Of a DNA stretch of 6,614 nucleotides, positions 1-5,876 are shown in pieces. Numbering within the stretch: the stretch's first letter is position 1; the number at the start of each line of letters is the position of its first letter. The position numbers and the translations under genes were made by a program. Origin of the DNA: Candidatus Heimdallarchaeota archaeon (GTDB lineage: Archaea; Asgardarchaeota; Heimdallarchaeia; Heimdallarchaeales; Heimdallarchaeaceae); NCBI GenBank assembly GCA_030628305.1, contig DAOVRE010000085.1:1-6614 (forward strand). The letters run 5' to 3'. The notes beneath the pieces are model-generated. The model made no database searches and was not told the DNA's origin. It worked only from the letters and a program-made list of their open reading frames with translations.

Positions 1-57
1 AATATTTTTCAGATTATTCTCTTGTGCCCCCACAACTCTTATTGATTCTTTAGCCAC
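1..57 (-). CDS. uvrA: UvrABC system protein A, N-terminal fragment (cut by window edge)
   Basis: Only the first 19 codons are inside the window. They read (M)AKESIRVVGAQENNLKNI, which matches the conserved UvrA N-terminus: a beta strand, then GA-x-x-x-NLKNI, just ahead of the Walker A motif that would lie beyond the edge. UvrA is the DNA damage recognition ATPase of bacterial-type nucleotide excision repair; it loads UvrB onto lesions. The chosen start is GTG at 57. It has a GGGTG ribosome binding site (64-68) six bases upstream, and an in-frame stop lies a few codons further up; an in-frame GTG at 66-64 is the alternative. A strong TATA-like box sits at 111-118. In archaea uvrABC is patchily distributed and is generally thought to have come from bacteria. 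The identification rests on a short stretch, so the rest of the protein is unseen. Confidence 0.78.
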   Translation of the reverse strand, partial: MAKESIRVVGAQENNLKNI

Positions 58-110
58 CTTCAGCACCCAAAATATGTGTTAGAGCTTATATCTCAAGCAC
101 TCGATTTCAC

Positions 111-118
111 TATATAAA
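111..118 (-). promoter_or_regulatory. TATA-like box for uvrA
   Basis: On the minus strand this reads TTTATATA, a near-perfect archaeal TATA box. It lies about 58 bases upstream of the GTG start at 57, so transcription would begin near position 90 and give a short leader that contains the GGGTG ribosome binding site. A weaker box (GATATAAGC, 85-93) lies closer to the gene and could also be used. Confidence 0.5.
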
Positions 119-132
119 TGTGAAGTTTCATT

Positions 133-160
133 GAAAAAATAACTACTAGAAAGAAGAAAG
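133..160 (-). terminator. Possible T-rich terminator of the acetyltransferase gene
   Basis: Downstream of the acetyltransferase stop, the minus strand is pyrimidine-rich (TTCTTTCTTCTTTC) and then carries a run of six T (134-139). Archaeal termination often needs only such T runs. No stable hairpin is visible, so the call is tentative. Confidence 0.3.
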
Positions 161-180
161 AATTAAATGTATTTTTGAAC

Positions 181-753
181 TTATTTTCCATATATTTCGT
201 CAAATTCTTCTTCTAGAATATCCATAACAAGGTCATTTCTGTATTTGCCTATAATAAATGATGCTTCTCTTCTTACTCCTACTTTCTTGAAACCTAACTT
301 CTCATAAACACGAACAGCATTGGCAGTAAATTCGTAAACATGTAGCTCTACTCTATGAAGATTCAGAACGTTGAATCCAATCTTCAGAATGCATCTTGTG
401 GCATCTGTACCATATCCTTTGTTCTGATTTTCAGGATTATGGATGGATACGCTTAACGATGCTCCTCTATTAATCATATTTATTCTGTTCAGAGCTACTG
501 TACCCAAGAATTCTTCAGATTCTTTGTGAACAATTGCAAATGTGAAAGCTTTCCCTTTGCTTGCCTGTTCATCGACTTTCTTGATCCAATCCTCCCTCTC
601 TTTGCTTGATGAAAGAACATATTTCCCTAAACTAACCCTTGTTTCATAAGAATTCCAGTGTTCCATAATATCAGATAAGTCACTCATTTCTACTGCTCTA
701 AGTTTAACTTTATCTCCAAAGAATGGTGAGGGTATATCATAAATAGAGGTCAT
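181..753 (-). CDS. GNAT family N-acetyltransferase, RimJ/RimL type
   Basis: This 190-residue protein is a complete single-domain GNAT acetyltransferase, transferring the acetyl group of acetyl-CoA to an amine. The acetyl-CoA pyrophosphate loop is clear: Q110-N-K-G-Y-G-T116, fitting Q/R-x-x-G-x-G/A. The opening 'VKLRAVEMSDL' (16-26), the strand 'FLGTVALNRIN' (82-92) and the late motif T143-A-N-A-V-R-V-Y150-E-K-L-G-F155 are typical of the Acetyltransf_3 group, which includes the ribosomal-protein acetyltransferases RimJ and RimL and spermidine acetyltransferase-like enzymes. The substrate cannot be told from sequence: an N-terminal amine, a polyamine or an antibiotic is possible. The ATG at 753 fits the family length and has a weak TATA-like box about 25 bases upstream. 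It lies upstream of uvrA on the same strand, but uvrA has its own promoter, so an operon is not required. It is divergent from the transporter. Confidence 0.88.
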   Translation of the reverse strand: MTSIYDIPSPFFGDKVKLRAVEMSDLSDIMEHWNSYETRVSLGKYVLSSSKEREDWIKKVDEQASKGKAFTFAIVHKESEEFLGTVALNRINMINRGASLSVSIHNPENQNKGYGTDATRCILKIGFNVLNLHRVELHVYEFTANAVRVYEKLGFKKVGVRREASFIIGKYRNDLVMDILEEEFDEIYGK

Positions 754-773
754 ATGTATTCAACAAAATTGAG

Positions 774-782
774 CTTAATATT
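774..782 (-). promoter_or_regulatory. Weak TATA-like box for the acetyltransferase
   Basis: The minus strand reads AATATTAAG, centred about 25 bases before the ATG at 753. That spacing would give a leaderless or nearly leaderless mRNA. No ribosome binding site is visible before the ATG, which agrees with this. Confidence 0.33.
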
Positions 783-836
783 GATTTCTCTTAGTAATAA
801 ACAAAATTCAATTTCAGTTTCTTTGTGATTTGTTAA

Positions 837-914
837 CCTTTTATGAATTCTCAAGAGGAACTTAGACTAGCTTTCGAAGAGTATAGAAATGGAACTTTCA
901 TCAAGCATGATTGA
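837..914 (+). pseudogene. Remnant of a pirin C-terminus
   Basis: An in-frame stretch reads PFMNSQEELRLAFEEYRNGTF and then IKHD before a TGA stop. It resembles the conserved C-terminal end of pirins (cupin-family proteins), commonly of the form GPFVMNT-x-EEI-x-x-A-x-x-DY-x-x-G-x-F. A TAA stop lies immediately upstream in frame, and I could find no pirin-like translation in any frame between 754 and 836. It is therefore best read as the leftover tail of a deleted or decayed pirin gene. It could instead be a chance 23-codon ORF starting at ATG 843, but the match covers nearly its whole length. It ends before the transporter's ATG and overlaps only the less likely TTG start at 911. The family match is from memory and short. 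Confidence 0.5.
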
Positions 915-934
915 ATTATTTCTATCTCTTAAAC

Positions 935-943
935 TTTTTAAAG
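935..943 (+). promoter_or_regulatory. TATA-like box for the MFS transporter
   Basis: TTTTTAAAG is centred 26 bases upstream of ATG 965, the spacing expected for an archaeal promoter that starts transcription at or next to the start codon. It favours ATG 965 over the upstream in-frame TTG at 911, because an mRNA from this box would not contain the TTG. Confidence 0.5.
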
Positions 944-964
944 AAGCATACTAAAAGAATCTTT

Positions 965-2218
965 ATGTCTATAGTAGAATCAGAAACTAAATTCGAAGTT
1001 TCATCCTATCGTTGGGTAGTACTTATCTTTTTCATGTTAATGGCGATAATGACTCAAATAGTATGGATAACATTTGCTCCTATTACAGATGAATCTGCAA
1101 GTTATTTCTCAATTGGTGGAGGTAATATAGGGTCAATTCACATACTATTCTTGTCAATGGTGTTCATGATTGTATATCTTCCAGTTAACTACTTCTCAAT
1201 CAAAGGAATAGAAAAATATGGGCTTAAGTGGGGAACCGGTATAGGAGTAATCCTCACAGGAGTTTTTGCTATATTAAGAGCTGTCGTCCCAAATTACTGG
1301 GCAGTTCTTGCATTTCAAATTGGATGTGCAGTAGGGCAGCCTTTTGTTCTCAATTCCTTCACAAAACTTGCTATAAATTGGTTTCCAGAGAAAGAGAAAG
1401 CTCTAGCAGCTAGTCTAGGGACAATGGGTGTTCTTCTAGGTGTTGCTCTTGGAATGTTTTTACCTGTAATATTTATGGATGCAGGTACAGGCATTGGTAC
1501 ATTACTATACATCTATGGAGGTGCAACATTATTGTGTATGGTTCTTTATTTGATATTTGTAAAAGACAAACCTGATAGCCCACCAAACGCTTATAGTGAA
1601 AAACCTATGGAATTAGGGATAAGAGGAACTCGAGATCTTTTCCGGAAAGATTTTCTGCTCTTGTTTATACTTGTACTACTTGGTGCGGGTGTCTTTAATG
1701 CTCTAAGCACTGGAATTGACCTTTTATTTGCTAATATGACTCATGATTATGGGTTAGGTGAAGACGCTATAGGTATTCTTGGAGGCGTTATGATAGTGGG
1801 TGGAATTGGAGGAGCAGTAATTCTTTCCACTTTGTCAGATAAGTTCAGGAAAAGAAAAATTTTCTTAATACTAGCAGTAGGTACAAGTACAGTTTTTGCA
1901 ATATTATTCTATTTCATTAAGGATTTCAGAGCATTATTGGTTATAGCATTCTTCTTTGGTTTCATGCTGATATCAGCTTTACCAATAGGTTTTACTTTTG
2001 CTACCGAAATGACTTATCCTGTACCAGAAGAAACTTCAAATGGCTGGCTCATGTGGAGTGGACAATTCAGTGGGATTTTGTTGATTGCATTAGTGATGTT
2101 TATCCCTCCAGCTGCAATCCAATACAACTTTATCATCTACGCTGTGTTATTTGCAATTGCCACAGTATTAGCATTCTTCTTGAAAGATTTGAAGGATTAT
2201 GAATTGAAAAAAGAGTAA
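965..2218 (+). CDS. MFS transporter, FLVCR (SLC49)-like
   Basis: This is a 417-residue integral membrane protein of the major facilitator superfamily, with about twelve hydrophobic segments in two halves and a polar loop near residues 200-228. Several motifs resemble the FLVCR/SLC49 branch: W34-ITFAPI in TM1, GQPFVLNSFTKLAINWF at 124-140, and ALPIGFTFATEMTYPVPEE (338-356) followed by TSNG. The loop SDKFRKRK (291-298) matches the second-half MFS motif A. Animal members export heme or import choline or ethanolamine; the substrate here is unknown. The ATG at 965 was chosen because a TATA-like box lies 26 bases upstream. An in-frame TTG at 911 would add 18 residues but falls inside the pirin remnant. 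The gene is convergent with the zinc-ribbon gene, and a hairpin plus T run follows its stop. It looks monocistronic. The family is secure; the FLVCR subgroup is likely. Confidence 0.88.
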   Translation: MSIVESETKFEVSSYRWVVLIFFMLMAIMTQIVWITFAPITDESASYFSIGGGNIGSIHILFLSMVFMIVYLPVNYFSIKGIEKYGLKWGTGIGVILTGVFAILRAVVPNYWAVLAFQIGCAVGQPFVLNSFTKLAINWFPEKEKALAASLGTMGVLLGVALGMFLPVIFMDAGTGIGTLLYIYGGATLLCMVLYLIFVKDKPDSPPNAYSEKPMELGIRGTRDLFRKDFLLLFILVLLGAGVFNALSTGIDLLFANMTHDYGLGEDAIGILGGVMIVGGIGGAVILSTLSDKFRKRKIFLILAVGTSTVFAILFYFIKDFRALLVIAFFFGFMLISALPIGFTFATEMTYPVPEETSNGWLMWSGQFSGILLIALVMFIPPAAIQYNFIIYAVLFAIATVLAFFLKDLKDYELKKE

Positions 2219-2225
2219 AAGATTA

Positions 2226-2256
2226 GGGAATAAATTTCCCCCTTCTCATTTTTTTT
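2226..2256 (+). terminator. Terminator of the MFS transporter gene
   Basis: A short hairpin (GGGAA at 2226-2230 pairing with TTCCC at 2236-2240, five-base loop) lies a few bases after the stop codon and is followed by eight T (2249-2256). The T run is the most convincing part, since archaeal RNA polymerase terminates at T-rich stretches. Confidence 0.55.
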
Positions 2257-2269
2257 AGCTAAAAAGAAA
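2252..2269 (-). terminator. Terminator of the zinc-ribbon gene; shared palindrome between convergent genes
   Basis: TTTTTAGCTAAAAA (2252-2265) is a perfect 14-base palindrome lying between the two convergent genes. Read on the minus strand it carries TTTCTTTTT (2261-2269) about 40 bases after the zinc-ribbon stop codon, so the same region can end transcription in both directions. Confidence 0.42.
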
Positions 2270-2305
2270 GGAACATGTTAATTTTTCTCATCTATTTTGG
2301 TCAAA

Positions 2306-2776
2306 TTACATTTTTGATCCACAACTTGTGCAAAAACTTCCTTCCATTGAAGCACCACAGTTAGAACAAACTTTTGCGCTTACAGCAGGTTGAGCAGGTG
2401 CATAAGATTGTTGATCCATAGGCTGTGCTGGCGCATAAGGCTGATATACACCTGGTTGTGCTGCTGCTGGCATCATAGTAGCTTTTTTCTTCTTTTTTGA
2501 ACTTACAACCCCACCAATGATTGCTATAACTACTATAACACCTATTACGATTCCAATGATTAAACCAATACTCACGCCTGGAAACTTAACTTTGTATGTT
2601 AGTGAGGTTGATTCAATAACTGCATCGAAATTCCAGAAAACAATATACCATACGTCATCCGATTTAGCTTTGAAAGTTCCGTAGTCAGCAATATAATTAC
2701 CATCTGATAAGAAATAAGCGTAAGCAGACATATCCCCATTATCAAATTTATTAAAATTGTATTCATCCATTGCCAT
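2306..2776 (-). CDS. Membrane-anchored zinc-ribbon protein, larger part of a frame-broken gene
   Basis: The 156-residue frame encodes, in order: the end of a beta-rich outer domain (to about residue 66), one strong membrane helix (68-91, rich in I, V and G), a K94-K98 lysine cluster marking the cytoplasmic side, a P/A/Q/Y-rich linker with YAPAQP at 114-119 and again at 125-130, and a C-terminal zinc ribbon with C137-x2-C140 and C149-x2-C152. The ATG at 2776 is not the natural start. The same frame stays open upstream to about 2875 and encodes more of the beta domain, but has no start codon there. A signal peptide with a good ribosome binding site lies further up in another frame (2868-2972). 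Removing one base from the A7 run at 2870-2876 would give one 221-residue protein. Its cargo or partner is unknown; the cytoplasmic ribbon may bind protein or nucleic acid. The outer domain has a GOLD-like strand pattern, a weak inference. Confidence 0.7.
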   Translation of the reverse strand: MAMDEYNFNKFDNGDMSAYAYFLSDGNYIADYGTFKAKSDDVWYIVFWNFDAVIESTSLTYKVKFPGVSIGLIIGIVIGVIVVIAIIGGVVSSKKKKKATMMPAAAQPGVYQPYAPAQPMDQQSYAPAQPAVSAKVCSNCGASMEGSFCTSCGSKM

Positions 2777-2867
2777 TACTATAATGCCAACATATGAATT
2801 TGATCCACTAAAAGACCATTCAATTTCTGCATTTTCCTTTACTTTTTTTCCTTCGTAAACATATTGA

Positions 2868-2972
2868 TTAAAAAAATAAATACTCTGATCCTGCTTGGCT
2901 TAACGAAGATAAAAATGCGAAGTTGAGCATACAAGTAATAACAAATACTAATATCATCTTTTTTTGTTTCAT
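2868..2972 (-). pseudogene. Signal peptide segment of the zinc-ribbon protein, out of frame with the rest
   Basis: A 34-codon frame starts at ATG 2972 and encodes lysines at 2, 4 and 5, a hydrophobic core (6-24) and a plausible signal peptidase site after S25-Q26-A27. It then stops at TAA (2868-2870), right at a run of seven T on this strand. The start is well supported by AAGGTGA (2978-2984), five bases away. The peptide is one base out of frame with the downstream domain: with six T instead of seven, SEYLFF would run straight into NQYVYEGKK and on into the 2306-2776 frame. This is either a real frameshift mutation, slippage at the homopolymer, or a sequencing error. Confidence 0.72.
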
Positions 2973-2977
2973 ATCTT

Positions 2978-2984
2978 TCACCTT
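2978..2984 (-). promoter_or_regulatory. Ribosome binding site deciding the start at 2972
   Basis: The minus strand reads AAGGTGA, ending five bases before ATG 2972. It is one of the clearest Shine-Dalgarno sites in the window and marks 2972, not 2776, as the true translation start of the zinc-ribbon gene. Confidence 0.65.
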
Positions 2985-2988
2985 TTCA

Positions 2989-3006
2989 CTAGAAATCTTG
3001 TTCTAG
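2989..3006 (-). repeat. Inverted repeat before the zinc-ribbon gene
   Basis: CTAGAA (2989-2994) and TTCTAG (3001-3006) form a perfect 6-base inverted repeat with a six-base spacer, just upstream of the ribosome binding site. It could be a regulator site or chance. The rest of 3007-3168 is AT-rich with stops in all frames, and I see no gene in it. The minus strand there has AT-rich stretches around 3032-3050 that could hold the promoter. Confidence 0.3.
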
Positions 3007-3078
3007 ACGTTGTTTCAGATTGTTAGTGTTGTCTATTAATATCATTTTATTTTACTAAGAGCTCTATGATTAAAATTG

Positions 3079-3092
3079 ACATTAAAAAATGT
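3079..3092 (-). terminator. Possible terminator of the arylsulfotransferase-like gene
   Basis: ACATT (3079-3083) and AATGT (3088-3092) form a small inverted repeat. On the minus strand it contains a run of six T, about 80 bases after the stop codon of the upstream gene. It is weak but the best T run on that strand in this gap. Confidence 0.3.
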
Positions 3093-3168
3093 TGTTGTTT
3101 ATTTTTACTACTAATCCATTTTCTTTTTCGTACTGAACAAAATTCCTCTAATAATCATATTCCTAGAC

Positions 3169-4740
3169 CTATGAACACAGCTTGTTTTTCTTTTTAAGAA
3201 ATCTCTTTCTGATAACCAGAAGCATTAATATTGAACATTGAAGAAGAACTGATACTAAGGTAAAACCCTCTGTTTTACCCACATCAGGCGGATATTTTGA
3301 TACTGTCAAATTCACACATTGGCTGTTAAGATGTGAGATTTCATCCTGAATTACAAATGTTACATTGTAATTCCCATCTTCCAGTAATCCAAGATTTATG
3401 CTTTTTTCTGTAGGTTGCCAATATCTTTCAAAATTCACAGAGTTAGTTTCAATTTCTATCCCTTCAAAAAATATTGAATATAATCCTGATTGTTCATATT
3501 TATTACGATAATTGTAGAATGCTTCCCAATTAACAATAGCTTCTTCTCCTGATTTAATCCAGTAAGTTTCATTAACTTGAAGAATAGGTGCAAAATCAAT
3601 CCTTTCCATTCTATACACTCCATGAGCTATATCACCATTCTTTGGATACTTCATCTCCCAGACGATGTCTCCTTCATTCGACACCTCAACCAATCGAGCC
3701 CCAATCGAAGTTGATCCACTATGATCTAAAGTACCAAAAGTTCCTAATCTATTGCCATTTGGTAATAAATCTGCATCTCCCCACCAAGCTGAATGATACT
3801 CATCAGAAGACACCCATTGCCAGATAATTGTCGCTTCCTTAGAAATTTCATCTATCTGAATCTCAATTATTCTAGATTCTCTGTTTTGAGCATCTTCTTG
3901 GTTGTGTTGGTCGTTATCGAAGTAGATAAATGTGTCATCATTTATTTTTTCTAAAGCATGTCCATGGTAAAAGAGGCTTTCTTTTAGATTTCCTTCTATA
4001 TCGTATAATTCGAAATCACCATATTCTCCTAAAGACCAAAGCAGTTCCCCTGTTTCGTGATCGATTTTATAGAAAGTGTTGGTATTTCTGCAATTAACAT
4101 ATATTACATCTTCAACATCATCAAAAATGATTGAATTTGCATGTGTAATATCCGCCGTTCCTTCATATTCTGTGTCTTGGAAGGGGCACCATTGCTCAAA
4201 AGGCACAAACTCACTCATATTTACACTCCATATCATCTCTCCCTCTGGAGTGAATTCCTCAATTCTATCATAAACATAGTCTAAACCATCATGAAATACT
4301 AAGTATTGATTAAGCGTGAAATAGGTTTTATCAATGGGGTTCCATTCATATTCATGATGTCCCTTAAAGTGCAGTTGTTCTTCGACATCAGTTTCAATAT
4401 TCCACAAAAGAGCTCCCTCATAGTTACCATAAAGTAAAGTGGTAGAATTAATAAATTCAACGCCTAGGAAAGCGTCTGTTCCCACATTTTTTTCAATTAT
4501 TATCTCGCCTTCCATATCTACTATGAATAGAGTTTTGTCTAAAGTTGTATAGTCACTAATATTTCTTCTTTCAAGAATGAATAAATTGTATCCATCAAAA
4601 TATCCCTCTGAACTCTCAATGATAGGGTCTCCTAAAAGATATCTTACCTGGGATTGAGGTTCTTTTGTGATTAATGTGAAGTTTGCTAAAAGAAATAATA
4701 TTGATATTAAGATGATTTTTCTCTTCATATGGAAGGTCAT
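3169..4740 (-). CDS. Membrane-anchored arylsulfotransferase (ASST)-like protein
   Basis: This 523-residue surface protein starts with a signal peptide (about 5-25), followed by a beta-propeller of the arylsulfotransferase family (about 30-385), an Ig-like beta-sandwich (about 390-481, ending 'GNYNVTFVIQDE...VNLTV'), a C-terminal membrane helix (492-510) and a basic tail (RKRFLKKKNK). Family-like histidine motifs are G127-H-H129, T199-H200-A-N, H259-G-H261-A and A372-H373-G, with the conserved blade S317-A-W-W followed by GDADLLPNGN (321-330). True ASSTs transfer sulfate between phenols using a catalytic histidine; many archaeal relatives are uncharacterised and may only share the fold, so activity is not assured. 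The Ig-like domain plus anchor place it on the outer cell face. ATG 4740 is favoured by an AT-rich box 26 bases upstream; an in-frame ATG at 4728 is the alternative. It is divergent from the dioxygenase-like gene. Confidence 0.82.
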   Translation of the reverse strand: MTFHMKRKIILISILFLLANFTLITKEPQSQVRYLLGDPIIESSEGYFDGYNLFILERRNISDYTTLDKTLFIVDMEGEIIIEKNVGTDAFLGVEFINSTTLLYGNYEGALLWNIETDVEEQLHFKGHHEYEWNPIDKTYFTLNQYLVFHDGLDYVYDRIEEFTPEGEMIWSVNMSEFVPFEQWCPFQDTEYEGTADITHANSIIFDDVEDVIYVNCRNTNTFYKIDHETGELLWSLGEYGDFELYDIEGNLKESLFYHGHALEKINDDTFIYFDNDQHNQEDAQNRESRIIEIQIDEISKEATIIWQWVSSDEYHSAWWGDADLLPNGNRLGTFGTLDHSGSTSIGARLVEVSNEGDIVWEMKYPKNGDIAHGVYRMERIDFAPILQVNETYWIKSGEEAIVNWEAFYNYRNKYEQSGLYSIFFEGIEIETNSVNFERYWQPTEKSINLGLLEDGNYNVTFVIQDEISHLNSQCVNLTVSKYPPDVGKTEGFTLVSVLLQCSILMLLVIRKRFLKKKNKLCS

Positions 4741-4760
4741 AAAGAAATATAGACTTACCC

Positions 4761-4770
4761 TTTTTTAATT
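4761..4770. promoter_or_regulatory. AT-rich box shared by two divergent genes
   Basis: The sequence is TTTTTTAATT on the plus strand and AATTAAAAAA on the minus strand. It is centred about 26 bases from ATG 4740 (minus) and about 24 bases from TTG 4790 (plus). It could act as the TATA element for one or both divergent genes. It is the only good candidate in this short gap. Confidence 0.38.
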
Positions 4771-4834
4771 CTTATTCTCCAAAATTCTGTTGCTTGTTCA
4801 CAAAACTAAAGAATGCTATCAAATATTGGCGCAC

Positions 4835-5671
4835 ATGGCCATTCATTATACATCTATAATGCCCCATGGTTTTAATTTGATCTCTGAAATCTATCCTGAT
4901 ATGGGTGACGAATGGGAGAGACTCTCACAAGCTATGGTAAAATCTTCTCTAGAAATTTGCAATGTTGATCCTGATGTAATTGTTATTGCATCCCCCCATA
5001 ATCTTAGAATAGTAGAACATATAGGTATAATAACATCAGAATGGTGTGAGGGAACCTGGTGGAATAATGACAAATCAAAAAGTGTTACAGTAACAAGTGC
5101 ATGTGACCGATCATTTGGTTCAGCTATTTACATGAAAGCTAAAGAGAATAATTTGCCTGTAGTAGCTGTAAATTATGGTGCTGCGGGTGGTGAGTATTCC
5201 ACTCATAAAATGGATTGGGGTACTTTGATACCTCTTTGGTTTATACAGGAAGCTTACAAAGCAAATAACAAGTCTCCTCCTCTGATAGTTCTTATTACTC
5301 CTTCAAGAGAAATCCCTTGGACTGATTTAATTCATTTTGGTGAGATAATCTCACAAGTCAGTGATGAATATGAAAAGGAAGTTGTTTTTATAGCTAGTGC
5401 TGATCATGCTCATGCTCATGATGAAAATGGTCCTTATGGTTATGATCCTGCTGCAAAGGAATTTGACAGTTTAATGGCTAAATGGATAAAAACGAATGAA
5501 ATTAACAATCTTGTAGGTCTCTCAAAAGATTTTATTGAGAGTGCTAAACCTGATAGCGTTTGGCAGATGTTAATCCTCTTAGGCATTATACGAAGTAAGG
5601 ATTTAAAGAACAAAGATTGCATCTATGAGTGTCCTAGTTATTATGGGATGATTGTAGCTTCTTTTCAGTAG
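4835..5671 (+). CDS. LigB-family class III extradiol dioxygenase-like protein
   Basis: This 278-residue protein belongs to the LigB superfamily of non-heme iron ring-cleaving dioxygenases, which includes DODA and the domain found beside AMMECR1. Expected metal ligands are visible: H11 in MPHG, H55 in A-S-P-H-N, and E265 in E-C-P-S-Y-Y-G-M near the end. A histidine cluster, A189-D-H191-A-H193-A-H195, followed by GPYGYDP and FD, sits where the catalytic histidine lies in LigB. D127-W-G-T-L-I-P-L replaces the DHG-x-x-x-PL seen in some relatives. The aromatic substrate is unknown, and related proteins such as Memo are not classical dioxygenases. I chose ATG 4835 because relatives begin about ten residues before the first PH motif. 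An in-frame TTG at 4790 would add 15 residues and fits the AT-rich box at 4761-4770 better, so the start is uncertain. A T8 run follows the stop. Confidence 0.84.
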   Translation: MAIHYTSIMPHGFNLISEIYPDMGDEWERLSQAMVKSSLEICNVDPDVIVIASPHNLRIVEHIGIITSEWCEGTWWNNDKSKSVTVTSACDRSFGSAIYMKAKENNLPVVAVNYGAAGGEYSTHKMDWGTLIPLWFIQEAYKANNKSPPLIVLITPSREIPWTDLIHFGEIISQVSDEYEKEVVFIASADHAHAHDENGPYGYDPAAKEFDSLMAKWIKTNEINNLVGLSKDFIESAKPDSVWQMLILLGIIRSKDLKNKDCIYECPSYYGMIVASFQ

Positions 5672-5696
5672 TCTTCTTTGTTTCGTCACAAAATAC

Positions 5697-5704
5697 TTTT
5701 TTTT
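5697..5704 (+). terminator. T-run terminator of the dioxygenase-like gene
   Basis: Eight consecutive T lie about 25 bases after the stop codon, with no strong hairpin. This is typical of archaeal intrinsic termination. A second run of seven T at 5776-5782 could act as a backup. Confidence 0.5.
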
Positions 5705-5792
5705 ATCATTTAGGATTGTATTTAGTTTAAATAAGTGATATCTAAATTTGTAAAATCAACAACCATTTTATTAGGTTTTTTTCATATTGATT

Positions 5793-5823
5793 CAACACTA
5801 CAAATTTAATTTGTAGTTTGTTG
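5793..5823. repeat. Long inverted repeat before the nuclease gene
   Basis: ACTACAAATT (5797-5806) and AATTTGTAGT (5808-5817) form a perfect 10-base inverted repeat around a single T. With a two-base bulge it extends to CAAC (5793-5796) pairing with GTTG (5820-5823). It may be an operator; it is too AT-rich to be a strong RNA terminator. Confidence 0.6.
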
Positions 5824-5839
5824 TCACAATTGGTGACAA
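5821..5839. promoter_or_regulatory. Palindromic operator-like site TTGTCAC-N5-GTGACAA
   Basis: TTGTCAC (5821-5827) and GTGACAA (5833-5839) are perfect 7-base arms with a five-base spacer, the size and shape of a dimeric helix-turn-helix regulator site. It abuts TTTAAAATA (5842-5850), a TATA-like box, so a bound protein could block or help recruitment at the promoter. A GTCACAA half-site also occurs at 5685-5691. Confidence 0.5.
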
Positions 5840-5841
5840 TC

Positions 5842-5850
5842 TTTAAAATA
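5842..5850 (+). promoter_or_regulatory. TATA-like box for the nuclease gene
   Basis: TTTAAAATA matches the archaeal TATA consensus well. It would start transcription near 5870-5875, giving a leader of about 75 bases that contains the next inverted repeat and the GGAG ribosome binding site. Another box, TTTAAATA at 5726-5733, lies further up. Confidence 0.38.
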
Positions 5851-5876
5851 ATGTGCGCATCTTCTCTTAACCAGTT

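Noticed and set aside
75..130. Possible tRNA or small RNA between uvrA and the acetyltransferase gene
   Set aside because: No cloverleaf pairing or T-loop GTTCGA-type sequence; the region is explained by promoter and terminator signals.
911..964. Longer transporter start at TTG 911
   Set aside because: The extra 18 residues overlap the pirin remnant, the TATA-like box lies inside them, and ATG 965 has the right promoter spacing.
1315..1512. Reverse-strand ORF inside the transporter gene
   Set aside because: Shadow of the transporter coding frame; no start signals or recognisable domain.
3588..4273. Plus-strand ORFs inside the arylsulfotransferase-like gene
   Set aside because: They are antisense to a long, well-supported coding frame and show low-complexity or motif-free translations.
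4790..4834. Longer dioxygenase-like start at TTG 4790
   Set aside because: It adds 15 residues before the usual family start; kept only as an alternative because the promoter spacing fits it.
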